NCBI GenBank assembly: GCA_038251625.1
Contig: JBBSBE010000134.1
Span: 1-10,079, forward strand
Length of the DNA: 10,079 nucleotides
Reading direction: 5' to 3'
Origin: JBBQXK01 sp038251625
GTDB lineage: Bacteria; Pseudomonadota; Alphaproteobacteria; Rhodobacterales; Rhodobacteraceae
The notes below the pieces were generated by a model. That model saw nothing but the letters and a program-made list of their open reading frames with translations, was not told the DNA's origin and did not search any database. The stretch's first letter is position 1. The number at the start of each line of letters is the position of its first letter. Position numbers and translations under genes: made by a program. This document shows positions 1 to 6,324 of the stretch, in pieces.

Positions 1-641
1 CTGTCGGCCTGCGCCTGCGTCAGCCCCACGATGCCGGACAGATCCACGCCTTCGACCCGAGCCTTGTAAAGAAACGCGCGCGACACATCAGCACCGGACA
101 GATCCGCCCCCAGAAACACCCCGCGCGCGATGATCGCGCCGCGCAGATCGGCGCCGGTCAGCCGGGCACCGGTAAAATCGTTGCGGTTGAAATCGCCATC
201 CGAAAGATTGGCCCCTGCCAGATCGGCCCCGGCAAAGTTCACCCGCTGAAACTCGGCCTTGAAAAGATTGGCCGACCGCAGGCTCGCGCCGGAAAAATCG
301 GCCCGGCTCGCCAGCACCTTTTCCAGCTTTGCGTCGGTCAGATCGGCGCCGGCAAAGGTGGTGCGCACAAGTTCCGTGCGCATCAGGTTCGCCCCCTGCA
401 GCGAAGCCCCGCGAAAATCGGACCCCGACAGGAACGCGCCCTCAAAGCTCATCCCGTCCATCTTGCTGCCCTTCAGGATCAGCTTTTCCTTCGAGCATCC
501 AGACCAGTCCACCCCCGGCGCCAGACGGTCGCTGCAATCTGCCTTGGCGGGGGCAGCCAGCGCGCCGCATATCATCAGGGCCAGCCCGGCCAGACCAAGG
601 CGGGGCAGGGCAGGGCGGCTGTGCGCGTGCAGGTGCATCAT
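1..641 (-). CDS. Exported pentapeptide-repeat protein (partial, C-terminus off the window)
   Basis: The leftward reading frame starts at an ATG-ATG pair (641-636) and stays open to the window edge, giving 213 visible codons. Residues 1 to about 34 look like a Sec signal peptide: a short basic/His-rich start, a hydrophobic core (LGLAGLALMICGALAA) and a likely cleavage site after APAKA. Next comes a short segment with two cysteines (ADCSDRLAPGVDWSGC), then about 30 tandem five-residue units of the A(D/N)LxG type, such as ADLTD, ADFSG, ANLFK, ADLAG and ADLSG. Such repeats fold as a right-handed quadrilateral beta-helix. The visible end (GLTQAQAD) resembles the capping region that closes many of these proteins, so probably only a few tens of residues are missing. 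The function is unknown; a periplasmic location is inferred from the signal peptide. There is no lipobox and no Shine-Dalgarno sequence before the start. Family assignment is firm, biological role is not. Confidence 0.93.
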   Translation of the reverse strand, partial: MMHLHAHSRPALPRLGLAGLALMICGALAAPAKADCSDRLAPGVDWSGCSKEKLILKGSKMDGMSFEGAFLSGSDFRGASLQGANLMRTELVRTTFAGADLTDAKLEKVLASRADFSGASLRSANLFKAEFQRVNFAGADLAGANLSDGDFNRNDFTGARLTGADLRGAIIARGVFLGADLSGADVSRAFLYKARVEGVDLSGIVGLTQAQAD

Positions 642-676
642 GCTGCAAAGATAGAGAGTCGCGCGCGCGATATCAA
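642..676 (-). promoter_or_regulatory. Candidate sigma-70-type promoter, possibly giving a leaderless mRNA
   Basis: Read on the minus strand, TTGATA (676-671; 5 of 6 to TTGACA) is followed after exactly 17 bases by TATCTT (653-648; 4 of 6 to TATAAT). Only six bases (647-642) then remain before the ATG at 641. With the usual spacing, transcription would begin at or next to the A of the start codon. The lack of any Shine-Dalgarno sequence here fits that reading. This is inference from motif and spacing only. Confidence 0.4.
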
Positions 677-745
677 CGCGGGCCGCCCGCCGCCCGATCA
701 CATTCCGGGCAGGCCTTTTCGGGCAGCGCAAACAGGGGAACGGCA

Positions 746-774
746 CTGGCATGCGCGGGTTGAGATGGTATTAT
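746..774 (+). promoter_or_regulatory. Candidate promoter for the aldehyde dehydrogenase gene
   Basis: CTGGCA (746-751; 4 of 6 to TTGACA) and TATTAT (769-774; 5 of 6 to TATAAT) are separated by 17 bases. Transcription would start near 781 and leave a leader of about 83 bases before the ATG at 864. It is the best -10/-35 pair I found in the spacer on this strand. A sigma-54 reading of the TGGCAT here fails on spacing. Confidence 0.35.
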
Positions 775-853
775 GGCGCCCGATGGATCGTCGCGGGCAA
801 ACCTGCCCGCGCCTTGCCGATCCCGGCGCCGCTGCGCGCCCGACAAAGATCAA

Positions 854-858
854 AGAGG
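854..858 (+). promoter_or_regulatory. Ribosome binding site fixing the aldehyde dehydrogenase start
   Basis: AGAGG lies five bases before the ATG at 864. It decides against longer in-frame versions of the reading frame, which stays open back to about 621 but encodes only GC-rich, non-conserved sequence. Confidence 0.7.
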
Positions 859-863
859 ATGCC

Positions 864-2324
864 ATGATCGAGAAACGCCAGTTCTACATCAACGGTGCCT
901 GGGTTGCCCCCGCCACCCCGCGCGATTGCCCGGTGATCGACCCCTCGACGGAAGACACCTGCGCGGTGATCTCGCTCGGATCCGAAGCCGACACGAACGC
1001 TGCCGTCGCGGCCGCAAAGGCCGCCTTCCCGGCGTGGGCCGCCACCCCGCCCGCCAAGCGCCGCGCGCTGGTAGAGGGCATTCTGGCCCAGTACGAAAAG
1101 CGGAAAGAAGAGATGGGCGCCGCCATCAGCCTTGAGATGGGCGCGCCCATCGACATGGCCATTTCCGATCAGGCCGCCTGCCTGCCCTGGCATCTGACCA
1201 ATTTCCTGACCGCGTTCGACCATATCGAATGGGTGCGCCCCCTTGGCCCCCACGCGCCCGACAGCCGCATCGCGTTGGAACCCATCGGCGTTGTCGGCCT
1301 CATCACGCCATGGAACTGGCCGATGAACCAGGTGACGCTGAAGGTGATCCCGGCCCTGCTGGCGGGGTGCACGGTGGTCTTGAAACCATCGGAAGAGGCG
1401 CCGCTATCCTCGCTTCTTTTCGCGGAATTCGTGCATGACGCAGGGTTCCCGGCGGGCGTGTTCAATCTTGTGAACGGGGATGGCGCCGGGGTGGGCAGCC
1501 AGCTTTCGGCCCATCCGGACGTGGAAATGATCTCGTTCACCGGGTCCACCCGCGCGGGTCGTGCGATTTCGAAAACCGCCGCCGAAACGCTGAAGCGCGT
1601 GACGCTGGAACTGGGGGGCAAGGGCGCCAACCTGATTTTCGCCGATGCCGACGAAAAGGCCGTGAAGCGCGGTGCCACGCATTGCTTCTACAACTCCGGC
1701 CAGTCGTGCAATGCGCCGACGCGAATGCTGGTGGAACGCTCCTACTACGATCAGGCCGTTGAAATCGCGGGTGAAGTGGCGCGTACGATGGGCGTGGGCC
1801 CGGCCTCTGCCCATGGCCGCCACATCGGCCCCGTCGTCAACAAGCGACAGTGGGACCAGATTCAGGGCTACATTCAGAAAGGTATCGACGAAGGCGCGCG
1901 GCTTGTCGCGGGCGGCCTTGGGCTGCCGGAAGGGATGAACAAGGGCTATTACGTCCGCCCCACCGTCTTTGCCGATGTGAAGCCCGGCATGACCATCGAG
2001 CGGGAAGAGATTTTCGGCCCCGTGCTGTCGATCATTCCCTTCGATACCGAGGAAGAGGCGATCCGCATCGCCAACGACACGCCTTACGGCCTGACGAACT
2101 ATCTGCAATCGGGCGACGGCGCGCGCCGCAACCGGCTTGCGCGTCAGTTGCGGTCGGGGATGGTCGAGATGAACGGCAAAAGCCGTGGTGCCGGGGCGCC
2201 GTTCGGGGGGGTCAAAGCCTCGGGCCGTGCGCGCGAGGGTGGCGTCTGGGGCATCGAGGAATTCCTTGAGGTCAAGGCCATATCGGGCTGGGACCCGGAC
2301 GCCGAGGCCATCGCGGCAGAGTGA
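864..2324 (+). CDS. NAD(P)-dependent aldehyde dehydrogenase
   Basis: The 486-residue cytosolic enzyme is of normal length for the ALDH superfamily, which oxidises an aldehyde to the carboxylic acid with NAD(P)+. Visible signatures in order are: the oxyanion-hole Asn151 in TPWNWP; cofactor-binding Lys174 in LKPSE; the nucleotide-binding FTGSTRAG (225-232); the general base Glu249 in LELGGKG; the nucleophile Cys282 in NSGQSCNAPTR; and EEIFGP (381-386). The C-terminus (FGGVKASGRAREGGVWGIEEFLE) is intact and typical. The CNAPTR form around the catalytic cysteine resembles the CddD-like subgroup, but I cannot name the substrate. No pathway genes adjoin it: the left neighbour is divergent and the right neighbour convergent, so it is probably monocistronic. 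The start was chosen because of the Shine-Dalgarno sequence and because the family begins close to KRQFYINGAWV. Confidence 0.95.
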   Translation: MIEKRQFYINGAWVAPATPRDCPVIDPSTEDTCAVISLGSEADTNAAVAAAKAAFPAWAATPPAKRRALVEGILAQYEKRKEEMGAAISLEMGAPIDMAISDQAACLPWHLTNFLTAFDHIEWVRPLGPHAPDSRIALEPIGVVGLITPWNWPMNQVTLKVIPALLAGCTVVLKPSEEAPLSSLLFAEFVHDAGFPAGVFNLVNGDGAGVGSQLSAHPDVEMISFTGSTRAGRAISKTAAETLKRVTLELGGKGANLIFADADEKAVKRGATHCFYNSGQSCNAPTRMLVERSYYDQAVEIAGEVARTMGVGPASAHGRHIGPVVNKRQWDQIQGYIQKGIDEGARLVAGGLGLPEGMNKGYYVRPTVFADVKPGMTIEREEIFGPVLSIIPFDTEEEAIRIANDTPYGLTNYLQSGDGARRNRLARQLRSGMVEMNGKSRGAGAPFGGVKASGRAREGGVWGIEEFLEVKAISGWDPDAEAIAAE

Positions 2325-2329
2325 TGGCG

Positions 2330-2350
2330 GGGCGGGGTGAACCCCCGCCC
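2330..2350. terminator. GC-rich hairpin between convergent genes, probable bidirectional terminator
   Basis: GGGCGGGG (2330-2337) and CCCCGCCC (2343-2350) form a perfect 8-base-pair stem with a five-base loop. It starts six bases after the aldehyde dehydrogenase stop codon and ends 12 bases before the end of the leftward exporter gene. On the plus strand it is followed by a pyrimidine-rich stretch (CTCTCTTTCTC) rather than a clean T-run, so termination efficiency is uncertain. Confidence 0.6.
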
Positions 2351-2362
2351 AACCTCTCTTTC

Positions 2363-2959
2363 TCACCCGGCCATTATCCACAGCGCCACAAGCGCCAGCG
2401 TGAACCCGAAGACCGTGTTCATCCGCCGCGCGCCCTTCGGCGACCGGAACCGATGGGCCAGACGGTCGCCCACCAGCGTCCAGACCGAAAATGCCAAAAG
2501 ATTGTTCAAGGTGAAGACAGTGGTGAGCAGGAGCACCGTCATCACCCATGCGGATTCGGATTCACCCAGAAACTGCGTGAACATCAATGCGATGATGACA
2601 TAGGCCTTGGGGTTGAGGATCAGGAGCATCACACCGCCGCCAAATCCGGCCGGCCGCGCCGAAACGCCCGCATTCATCGCCCCAGAGCGCAGCATCTTGA
2701 GCGCGATCCAGAGAACGTAAAGCCCGCCCATCACCTTCAGTGCTTGGAAGGCCTGCGGAGAGTGCTCGAACGCGGCGATGAGGCCAAAGCCGATGGCGGC
2801 GGTCACCAGCCACGTTGCCACGTGATAGCCCGCCGTTGCCTGCAAGGTGGACCGAAAGCCGAACCGTGCGCCATTGGCGGCAAAGAAAAGGTTGCCCGGG
2901 CCAGGGCTGTAGGCCAGCGGAAAAAGAAAGGCGATCAGGGTCAGGGCGGTCGCGATCAT
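2363..2959 (-). CDS. LysE/RhtB-family amino-acid exporter
   Basis: The 198-residue inner-membrane protein is of normal size for the LysE/RhtB family, which exports amino acids or related metabolites using the membrane potential. Six hydrophobic segments can be seen at about residues 1-25, 38-64, 70-90, 106-131, 136-163 and 179-197. The family signature SPGPGN (18-23) follows the first segment, then the glycine-rich NGARFGFR, and the conserved NPKAY (116-120) lies in the fourth. The start is supported by AGGAG (2970-2966) six bases upstream of the ATG. The gene stands alone, convergent with the aldehyde dehydrogenase and divergent from the RidA-family gene. The substrate cannot be told from sequence, since LysE, RhtB, RhtC and LeuE types share these motifs. 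No LysR-type regulator, a common partner of such exporters, is adjacent. Confidence 0.95.
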   Translation of the reverse strand: MIATALTLIAFLFPLAYSPGPGNLFFAANGARFGFRSTLQATAGYHVATWLVTAAIGFGLIAAFEHSPQAFQALKVMGGLYVLWIALKMLRSGAMNAGVSARPAGFGGGVMLLILNPKAYVIIALMFTQFLGESESAWVMTVLLLTTVFTLNNLLAFSVWTLVGDRLAHRFRSPKGARRMNTVFGFTLALVALWIMAG

Positions 2960-3085
2960 GGCACGCTCCTTTCAGGTTGACCCGACGGTGCATCTTTGAT
3001 TCCCGCCGCGCGACCCGTTTCCTGCCCATTGCGCCCGCCGCACGCCACGACCAAACTGCCGCAAGCCATACAGACCGGAAGCCTT

Positions 3086-3481
3086 GTGCCCGCCACCGCC
3101 ATCATCCCTGCCGCCATGCGCACCGCTGTCGATGGGATGCGCATGTCGCCCGGCGTCCTGTCGCGGGGGCACCTGTTCCTGACCGGCATGACCGGGGCCG
3201 ATGCGGATGGCCGGATGCCCGCCGACGCCGAGGCGCAGTTCCGCAACGCGTTCGACAAGATCGCCCTTGTGCTGGCCGAGGCGGGGCTGACCTGGGCCGA
3301 TGTGGTGGAGATGACCAGCTATCACATCGGCTTGCGCGGGCATTTCGACCTGTTCCAGTCCGTCCGCTTCGATTTTGTCGGTAATCCTTACCCCGCCTGG
3401 ACGGCCATCGAGGCTGCGGGTCTGCGGCGCGAGGGTGCCATCGTCGAAATCCGCGTGATCGCGGCCAAGCCCGAGGTTTGA
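3086..3481 (+). CDS. RidA (YjgF/YER057c/UK114) family protein
   Basis: With the GTG start at 3086 the product has 131 residues, the usual size of this trimeric cytosolic family. The archetype, RidA, hydrolyses reactive enamines/imines released by PLP enzymes. Typical features are SPGVLSRGHLFLTGMTG (21-37), the central helix AEAQFRNAFDKIALVLAEAG (48-67), the WADVVEMTSY strand (70-79), PAWTAIEA (103-110) and the closing VEIRVIA. Aligned from the PA motif, the position of the catalytic arginine of E. coli RidA (Arg105) is Gly112 here, so deaminase activity is doubtful. The frame is open back to a TTG at 2996, but that extra part has no family character. A weak GGAAG (3077-3081) precedes the GTG, and an internal ATG at 3116 is a less likely start. 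The gene is followed after four bases by a phosphoesterase gene, presumably in one operon. Confidence 0.87.
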   Translation: MPATAIIPAAMRTAVDGMRMSPGVLSRGHLFLTGMTGADADGRMPADAEAQFRNAFDKIALVLAEAGLTWADVVEMTSYHIGLRGHFDLFQSVRFDFVGNPYPAWTAIEAAGLRREGAIVEIRVIAAKPEV

Positions 3482-3485
3482 TCCC

Positions 3486-4229
3486 ATGCGCCTTGCCGTG
3501 ATCGCCGATATCCATGGCAACGCCGATGCCCTTGCCGCCGTGCTGGCCGATCTGCACGGGGCCGCACCGGATGCGATCGTGAACCTTGGCGATATCTTCT
3601 CTGGCCCGTTGGAGCCGCTGCGCGTGGCCGAGCTTCTGGATACCGTGACCGTCACCGCCACCGTGCGCGGCAACCACGACCGCTGGCTGACCGACCGCCC
3701 CGGCACCCCCGGCGATTGGGAGGATCGCGCCCGCGCGGTTCTGCCCGGCGCGACGGTGGAATGGGCGGGCGCCCTGCCCCCGACCGCCGTGGTGGGCGAG
3801 GCGTTCCTGTGCCACGCGACACCGGGCGATGATCTGACCTATTGGCTGCACGAACCCATCCCCGATGGCCGGATGGTGCCGCGCCCGCTGGCCGATATCG
3901 CGGCCCTTGCCGGGGCCGTGGCGGAACCCCTTGTCCTCTGCGGCCACACGCATCTGCCGGGTGCCGTGCGCCTGCCCGACGGGCGGCTGATCGTGAACCC
4001 CGGATCGGTCGGCTGCCCCGCCTATCAGGATGACGTGCCCTTTGCACATGCGGTCTCGGCCGGATCACCCCATGCCGCCTATGCCATCCTTGACGGACAG
4101 GGCGCGCACTGGCGGGTGGAGCATCGCCTGATCCCTTATGATCACCTGCGCGCGGCGCGGCTGGCCATGGGTGCGGGCAGCCCGGTCTGGGCACAGGCGC
4201 TGGCGACGGGGTTCGTACCCGTGCCCTGA
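3486..4229 (+). CDS. Calcineurin-like metallophosphoesterase
   Basis: The 247-residue cytosolic protein carries the full set of metal-binding motifs of the calcineurin-like phosphoesterase superfamily: D8-x-H10 in IADIHGN, G35-D36 in NLGDIFSG, G62-N63-H64-D65, H110 in FLCHATPGDD, and G153-H154-T155-H156. These are followed by VNPGSVG (170-176). The overall layout resembles the YfcE/MJ0936 group, whose members hydrolyse phosphodiesters in vitro, but the natural substrate is unknown. The ATG lies four bases after the stop of the RidA-family gene, with GAGG (3473-3476) inside the end of that gene as a possible ribosome site, so the two are very probably cotranscribed. The stop codon is only six bases from the stop of the leftward GST gene. 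Confidence 0.93.
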   Translation: MRLAVIADIHGNADALAAVLADLHGAAPDAIVNLGDIFSGPLEPLRVAELLDTVTVTATVRGNHDRWLTDRPGTPGDWEDRARAVLPGATVEWAGALPPTAVVGEAFLCHATPGDDLTYWLHEPIPDGRMVPRPLADIAALAGAVAEPLVLCGHTHLPGAVRLPDGRLIVNPGSVGCPAYQDDVPFAHAVSAGSPHAAYAILDGQGAHWRVEHRLIPYDHLRAARLAMGAGSPVWAQALATGFVPVP

Positions 4230-4243
4230 CGGATGCTAGGGCA
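4222..4243. terminator. Short inverted repeat spanning both stop codons of convergent genes
   Basis: TGCCCT (4222-4227) and AGGGCA (4238-4243) can form a six-base-pair hairpin with a ten-base loop. The repeat includes the phosphoesterase stop (4227-4229) and the GST stop (4238-4236). There is no T-run on either side, so this is only a weak candidate for ending transcription from both directions. Confidence 0.25.
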
Positions 4244-4826
4244 GCATTGCCGTGCGCCCGAACGCAGGCCGCGCCTGCATCCGGCCAAAGTAATCGCCCA
4301 AGACCGGCCCGGGCGGCGGAAATCCCGCCAACCCCGCCCAGTGCAGGCAATGGGCCAACACGATATCCGGCACCGTCATCGCATCGCCCATGAGGTACGG
4401 CCCCGCGATCTGGCCCCCCATCCGCGCCAACGCCGCCTCGAATTCCCATTTCAGGCTGTCCTTCACCGCCGCCACGCGCCGCTCGGGCGGCAGGATGAAG
4501 CTGTGCCGCGCCGCCATCCAGAGGCTGGCATCCATCTCGTCCAGCACGCGTTGGGTCAGCCCGTCCTGCCGCACCCGTGCCATCGTGCCCGCGGCATAAG
4601 TGAACCGCCCCGCCTGATCGGCAAGCCATGTCAGGATCGCGGTCGAATCGGTCAGCGCCTCACCGTCCACAAGGACAACGGGAATCTTCCCCACAGGGCT
4701 GACCGCCATCACCTCGGCGCTGCGCGGGCGGGCGGGGATGTGGGTGTAGGGCGTGCCCAGCTCTTCCAGCATCCACAGCACACGGAACGCACGGCTTTTT
4801 CCGGTTCCGATCACCGTCAGCATCAT
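4236..4826 (-). CDS. Glutathione S-transferase family protein
   Basis: The 196-residue cytosolic protein is close to the usual GST length. The N-terminal thioredoxin-like domain (about 1-75) holds SRAFRVLWMLEELG (11-24), where Ser11 is the likely glutathione-activating residue, the cis-proline of VGKIPV (Pro49) and the gamma-glutamyl-binding pair Asp60-Ser61 in TDSTAIL. The helical C-terminal domain (about 85-196) contains the usual buried Asp in YLMGDAMTVPDIVLA. The ATG at 4826 overlaps the holA stop as ATGA, so translation is probably coupled. A second ATG at 4823 is spaced five bases from GGAGG (4833-4829), against two for the first, and may be the real start, giving 195 residues. This is the last gene of the leuS-lptE-holA cluster. 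The substrate is unknown. Confidence 0.93.
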   Translation of the reverse strand: MMLTVIGTGKSRAFRVLWMLEELGTPYTHIPARPRSAEVMAVSPVGKIPVVLVDGEALTDSTAILTWLADQAGRFTYAAGTMARVRQDGLTQRVLDEMDASLWMAARHSFILPPERRVAAVKDSLKWEFEAALARMGGQIAGPYLMGDAMTVPDIVLAHCLHWAGLAGFPPPGPVLGDYFGRMQARPAFGRTAMLP

Positions 4827-5842
4827 CCCCTCCGCATTGCGAGCCGCATCAGCGCGCGTTCCACCAGCGCCATCCCCGGCGCGCGCGAGGCGGACCGCAG
4901 CGTCAGGTCCGTCTCGACCAGCAGCGACAGCGCCTCTTCACAGCCGGCGCGCCCCCAGGCGCCCGCCTGCCGCGCCAGCGCATCGCGCAGCTTCCAGATC
5001 GGCGGCGGGCGCAACCGCCCAAGGCCCGCTTGCGGCCCGCCGGGATCGCAAGCCAGCACATGCAGCATGCGGAAATGGCGCAAGGCCGCGATGGCCATGG
5101 CCACGGGCGTGACGCCCTGACCTTCCAGCCTGCGCACCAACAGGCCCACCGCCCCCGCCCGTCGCTCGGCCACGGCCGCAATCAGGGCGTCGATCCCCGT
5201 CTCCACCGTCTGCGGCGCCAGCGCCAGCACCTCGTCGGGCGTCAGGGGCGTGGGGTCCTGCCACTTGTAGAGCGCAATCTTTTCCAGCGTCTGCCGGAAA
5301 TCGCCCGGCTCCAGCGCCTGCGCCAGCGCGCCAAGTTCCGCCGCCGTTTCGGACGGCAGCGCCGTCAGCCCGGCGCGGGTCAGTTCAGCGGCGATCTCTT
5401 CCCGGCTTGGCGGGTCGTCATAAAGCCCGATGGCCACTGCGTTCCGCGCCCCTTCGAACAGCGCCTTCAGCGCGGCCTTGCCCGGCAATGCGCCCGCCGT
5501 CACCACGATCTGCGCATCGCCGGGGCGCCAATCTGCAAGGGCGGCCCCCAACACCTCGGCCAGCCCGTCGGTCGCTTCCTCCAGATGCACCACGCGGGGG
5601 CCGGGAAAGAAACTTTGCGCCCGTATCGCATCCCCCAGGGCGGCGGCATCGCGGCGCACATCGGCGCCAGACAGACGCGTCAGGCGCATTTCGGCCTCGG
5701 CCTCGGGGCCGCCGATGGCCGCCACCGCCTCTTGCCGCTTCAGCGCCACGCGCATCGCATCGGCGCCGAAAATCAGGATGCCTGCATGGGCGGGGTTCGG
5801 CGCCGCGCAATACCGCGCCGCTTCTGCCCCGGCCAGCTTCAT
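4823..5842 (-). CDS. holA: DNA polymerase III subunit delta
   Basis: The 339-residue protein matches the length of the delta subunit (E. coli 343). Delta is the wrench of the clamp-loader complex, opening the beta sliding clamp during replication. The N-terminal region (about 1-140) has the layout of a degenerate AAA+-like fold without a Walker A motif: ILIFGADAMRV near the start, then the strand AQIVVTAG and LPGKAALKALFEG. The C-terminal collar region includes LPSETAAELGALAQALEPGDFRQTLEKIALYK and, near the end, ALRHFRMLHVLA and PPPIWKLRDALARQAGAWG, both characteristic of HolA. Its ATG overlaps the lptE stop by four bases (5839-5842), and its own stop overlaps the GST start by four bases. Position directly after leuS and lptE is the same as in E. 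coli and many other Proteobacteria, which supports the call. Confidence 0.95.
   Translation of the reverse strand: MKLAGAEAARYCAAPNPAHAGILIFGADAMRVALKRQEAVAAIGGPEAEAEMRLTRLSGADVRRDAAALGDAIRAQSFFPGPRVVHLEEATDGLAEVLGAALADWRPGDAQIVVTAGALPGKAALKALFEGARNAVAIGLYDDPPSREEIAAELTRAGLTALPSETAAELGALAQALEPGDFRQTLEKIALYKWQDPTPLTPDEVLALAPQTVETGIDALIAAVAERRAGAVGLLVRRLEGQGVTPVAMAIAALRHFRMLHVLACDPGGPQAGLGRLRPPPIWKLRDALARQAGAWGRAGCEEALSLLVETDLTLRSASRAPGMALVERALMRLAMRRG
4829..4833 (-). promoter_or_regulatory. Ribosome binding site inside the end of holA for the GST gene
   Basis: On the minus strand GGAGG lies two bases before the first ATG and five before the second ATG of the GST gene. The spacing favours initiation at 4823. 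The site lies within the last codons of holA. Confidence 0.6.
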
Positions 5843-6324
5843 GCGCCAAGCGTGGGCGCCGCGCCGATCAGCTGCGTGGCGATCTGGTCAGCCAGGATGC
5901 GCATCAGGCGGGTGCTTGCATCCTCTGCCGCCGCAAGCCCCGCGACGGTTGATCCGGTGGCCGAATACCCGGTGAAACTGTCAACCTGCCCGTTCAGCGC
6001 CGGATCGCCCGTGGAAAGCCGCACCAGCGACCAGTTCACAGACCCCTCCAGCGTGTAGCGCGTCACCGAATTGTCGGCGGTGATTCCGCCCGACAGCCGC
6101 TTGACCGTGATGGTGCTGTCCAGCCGGTACACCGCAGCCTCGGCCCGCCCCAGCCGTTCCTCCAGCCGCGCATGCAGGTCGAAGGCGGCCTTGTCATCGG
6201 GTTCGGCCAGCGCGATCCGCCCGCGCAGGGCGCTGGCCCCACCTGCGGGCCCATAGGCCGGCGTGAAACCGCAGCCCGCCAGCGCGAGCAGGGCCAGAAA
6301 GGCACGGCGGTCAGACAACCACAT
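5839..6324 (-). CDS. lptE: LPS-assembly lipoprotein LptE
   Basis: The 161-residue lipoprotein forms the plug of the LptD/LptE translocon, which inserts lipopolysaccharide into the outer leaflet of the outer membrane. A short signal peptide with two arginines (DRRAFLALLALAGC) ends in a lipobox with Cys18 as the lipidated residue. The mature protein begins CGFTPAYGP, the hallmark start of alphaproteobacterial LptE. It continues with a mixed alpha/beta body including YRLDSTITVKRLSG and VTRYTLEGSVNWSLV, and a C-terminal helix (AEDASTRLMRILADQIATQL). The start overlaps the leuS stop by 14 bases, and the end overlaps the holA start by four. No separate promoter is visible, so expression should follow leuS. 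Confidence 0.94.
   Translation of the reverse strand: MWLSDRRAFLALLALAGCGFTPAYGPAGGASALRGRIALAEPDDKAAFDLHARLEERLGRAEAAVYRLDSTITVKRLSGGITADNSVTRYTLEGSVNWSLVRLSTGDPALNGQVDSFTGYSATGSTVAGLAAAEDASTRLMRILADQIATQLIGAAPTLGA

Noticed and set aside
1..641. Repeated sequence read as a DNA repeat array or CRISPR
   Set aside because: The 15-base periodicity comes from pentapeptide codons; units vary at the DNA level and there are no spacers.
747..762. Sigma-54-like element (TGGCAT ... TTGA) before the aldehyde dehydrogenase gene
   Set aside because: The spacing between the GG and the downstream element is two bases too long, and the essential GC of the -12 box is missing.
621..863. Open N-terminal extension of the aldehyde dehydrogenase frame
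   Set aside because: It has no family similarity, overlaps the divergent pentapeptide gene's start region, and a good Shine-Dalgarno sequence sits just before the ATG at 864.
1404..2549. Long open frame (381 codons) antisense to the aldehyde dehydrogenase
   Set aside because: It lies opposite a clear ALDH gene, has low-complexity composition typical of GC-rich shadow frames and shows no recognisable domain. Similar long shadows at 3102-4049, 5030-6058 and 7853-8881 were dropped for the same reason.
2996..3085. TTG-initiated extension of the RidA-family protein
   Set aside because: The extra 30 residues do not look like this family, and the GTG at 3086 gives the normal length.
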